A stretch of DNA of 64,000 nt from Shinisaurus crocodilurus. Taxonomy: Eukaryota; Chordata; Lepidosauria; Squamata; Shinisauridae. Both the position numbers and the translations under genes were made by a program. The notes under the pieces are model-generated. The model was not told the origin of the DNA. It saw only the letters and a program-made list of their open reading frames with translations, and did not search any database. The stretch lies in contig CM037879.1 of assembly GCA_021292165.1 (NCBI GenBank), forward strand, positions 158,379,278-158,443,277, written 5' to 3'. Below, piece by piece: positions 62,430 through 64,000 of the stretch (the stretch's first letter is position 1; each line of letters begins with the position of its first letter).

Positions 62430-63240
62430 TGTGCTCCTGCCAGACCCTCAAAATCCTCAAGTTTTGCTCAAACTGATCACACACACTACACTTTCATCAG
62501 ACTTCAGTAAACCCAGCTGGCATTGGACTGAAAGGTAGCTTAGGGAATTTTGAAGAAGGGGATGCTTAACTTGCTTAAACTGGGCAGTATCCAATACTGC
62601 CGCTGTGCCTCTGCTGATCATGTTGTGCGAGCAGGACCCATCTGCTAGTGCTTCCTAAAGCAACCCCTGAAATGAGCTGAATCACTTGTTTCTGTTATGG
62701 GACAGGTCAGTGGAGCTCCCTTCTGCAAGCTCTGCTGACCTCTTCTCTTCCAGTAACAAGTGTTTCGGCTCATTTCCGATTGCTTTAGGAACTGGTAGCT
62801 TCCCATTGCACTGGCTGTGGGTCCCATAAATAAAACTGAACACCCTGTACTTCCAAGGGTCAATTTGTACATTGCTCCAAGTCACCATCTCACATATAGA
62901 TCTGCCAGGAACCACTGGGGCTAGGCCTGACCAGGAATCCTCAGTTTTGTATGCAGCTGCCCATGTGGTGAGCCACTAGAATGGCCAATGGCAGCATCTT
63001 TCTAGGGCAGTGCATATTCTCAGACTCAGTCACCCAGGCTGGTCACTGGGCCCTCCTAAACAGGAAGAGCTATAAAGGGCTTCCTATTTGGTCTTGGACT
63101 TTGCCTGAGCAAAAACAGTCTTCCTGGTTCTGATGATTTCTTTGACTCTGACTCCGTCCCTCAGTCCTGACTCCACTCTGACTGCTGTCTATGGCTCAGC
63201 CCTGGCGACGCTGAGGATAGAGATTAATTTGCTTCCAGCA
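62430..63240. other. No gene recognised
   Basis: Intergenic. No element or exon assigned. Confidence 0.4.
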
Positions 63241-63243
63241 GAG

Positions 63244-63361
63244 CAGGGGTCCCCTCCAGATGTTGTGGACTCCTATCAGACCCAGCCATCATGCCCTATG
63301 GTCAGGGACTATGGGAGTTGTAGTTTCAAGCATCTGGAAGGCAGCTGGTGACCGATCCCTG
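63244..63361. mobile_element. hAT-type foldback MITE
   Basis: Starts caggggtcccctccagatg and ends gatccctg. Flanks cagcagag / cagtagag match at 7 of 8 positions. Confidence 0.78.
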
Positions 63362-63464
63362 CAGTAGAGTCTGGGTCTGGGACTTTGGCTCAAATGTAGT
63401 GTTTTGCCTGCTGATAACGAGCCACATCGAATATTGGATCAGCATTGGTAATATCTATTGCATG

Positions 63465-63547
63465 GCCTGTGGCTTACGCTGGCTCAGCTTGTCTGAGTGT
63501 GGAAAGCTAAGCAGGGTCAGGCCTGGTTATTACTTGGATGGGAGACC
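63465..63547 (+). repeat. 5S rRNA-derived sequence (SINE head or pseudogene)
   Basis: Matches the 3' two-thirds of vertebrate 5S rRNA: gtctgagtgtggaaagctaa, agcagggtcaggcctggtta and ttacttggatgggagacc. These cover the internal promoter (box A, intermediate element and box C). It departs from 5S after the box C region, so it is not a functional 5S gene. Confidence 0.85.
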
Positions 63548-63560
63548 CCTCCTCTAGTTT

Positions 63561-63624
63561 CCTGCATTGAGCAGCGGGTTGGACTCAATAGCCTTGTAGG
63601 CTCCTTCCAACTCTATAATCTATG
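63561..63624 (+). mobile_element. CR1-like 3' tail joined to the 5S sequence
   Basis: Contains gggttggactcaatagcc, ctccttccaactctat and ends in tctatga, the hallmark 3' end of CR1 LINEs. It follows the 5S-derived part in the same orientation, as in SINEs that borrow a LINE tail for mobilisation. Confidence 0.75.
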
Positions 63625-64000
63625 AAAATAGGTCACACACTATTCATTTGGAAGAGCTCGGTTTATTAATTTCATTAATGCCTTTATCATTTCAGGTTTG
63701 GTATTTAATATGTGGTTTTAATGAACAGACATTTTCAAAACAACATGGTATCTGCAGCAAATAAAACCAAGGTCATTGATCATCTGATGGTGGCGATGAT
63801 AACAGCATTCCAACTGTGTTGACAGCAGACAGTGATTTTCCAATGAAAAAGGAGGGAGAAACATCAAAGCCCAGCAAGATCAAAGCAGAGCAATCTGATG
63901 GTGCTGATTATACATATGTTGCTCAGCACAGGTTGGAATTCCACAAAGCTGATGGTTTGTAGGCAGCTTCAGCAGGCTTAATTCTGGTCCAGGAATTGAG
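63625..64000. other. No gene recognised
   Basis: AT-rich sequence to the window edge. Nothing assigned. Confidence 0.4.

Noticed and set aside
63465..63547. Functional 5S rRNA gene
   Set aside because: Only the promoter-bearing part matches. The 5' portion is diverged and the 3' end is replaced by a CR1-like tail.
33200..64000. SDC1 or other neighbour exons upstream of LAPTM4A
   Set aside because: No exon with a recognisable syndecan motif was seen. In mammals the gap is larger than this window.

Overview
The window is repeat-rich vertebrate nuclear DNA, most likely from a squamate reptile (lizard or snake). The pointers are several full-length Sauria-type SINEs, CR1/L2-type LINE tails, and young-looking DIRS and Ty1/copia retroelements in one locus. 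I cannot name the species. There are no bacterial-style operons, CRISPR arrays or functional tRNA/rRNA genes.

One host gene can be read completely. LAPTM4A lies on the minus strand in seven coding exons between 32893 (ATG) and 9543 (stop). All splice sites fit GT/AG, every phase joins, and the joined CDS is 690 nt (229 aa), close to the human protein. It encodes a four-pass late-endosomal/lysosomal membrane protein with two C-terminal PPxY motifs. Its CpG-rich promoter is at about 32.5-33.2 kb and its 3'UTR with AATAAA is at about 8.88-9.54 kb. Intron 5 (11200-17740) holds an almost entire but mutated DIRS-type tyrosine-recombinase retrotransposon in the same orientation as the gene.

Left flank (1-8.8 kb): a decayed coiled-coil gene fragment, a mariner-type MITE with TA duplications, a 0.93-kb GC-rich foldback element, one solo LTR, a Sauria SINE and a degenerate array. 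Gene body (8.8-33.2 kb): exons separated by MITEs, SINEs, hairpins and LINE ends. Right flank (33.2-64 kb): no certain host gene. It holds three more solo LTRs of the family seen on the left (all four with intact 5-bp target duplications), hAT-type MITEs with 8-bp duplications, an L1-like insertion with a 19-bp duplication, many minus-strand Sauria SINEs and LINE 3' ends, a copia element with an open 748-codon gag-protease-integrase frame but no reverse transcriptase, and near the right edge a 5S-rRNA-derived sequence joined to a CR1-like tail.

The genes do not form a pathway. The window is one housekeeping lysosomal gene in DNA shaped by at least eight transposon classes. The most unusual items are the DIRS element with readable inverted terminal repeats and internal complementary region, the RT-less copia frame, the four-member solo-LTR set, and the 5S/CR1 chimera.
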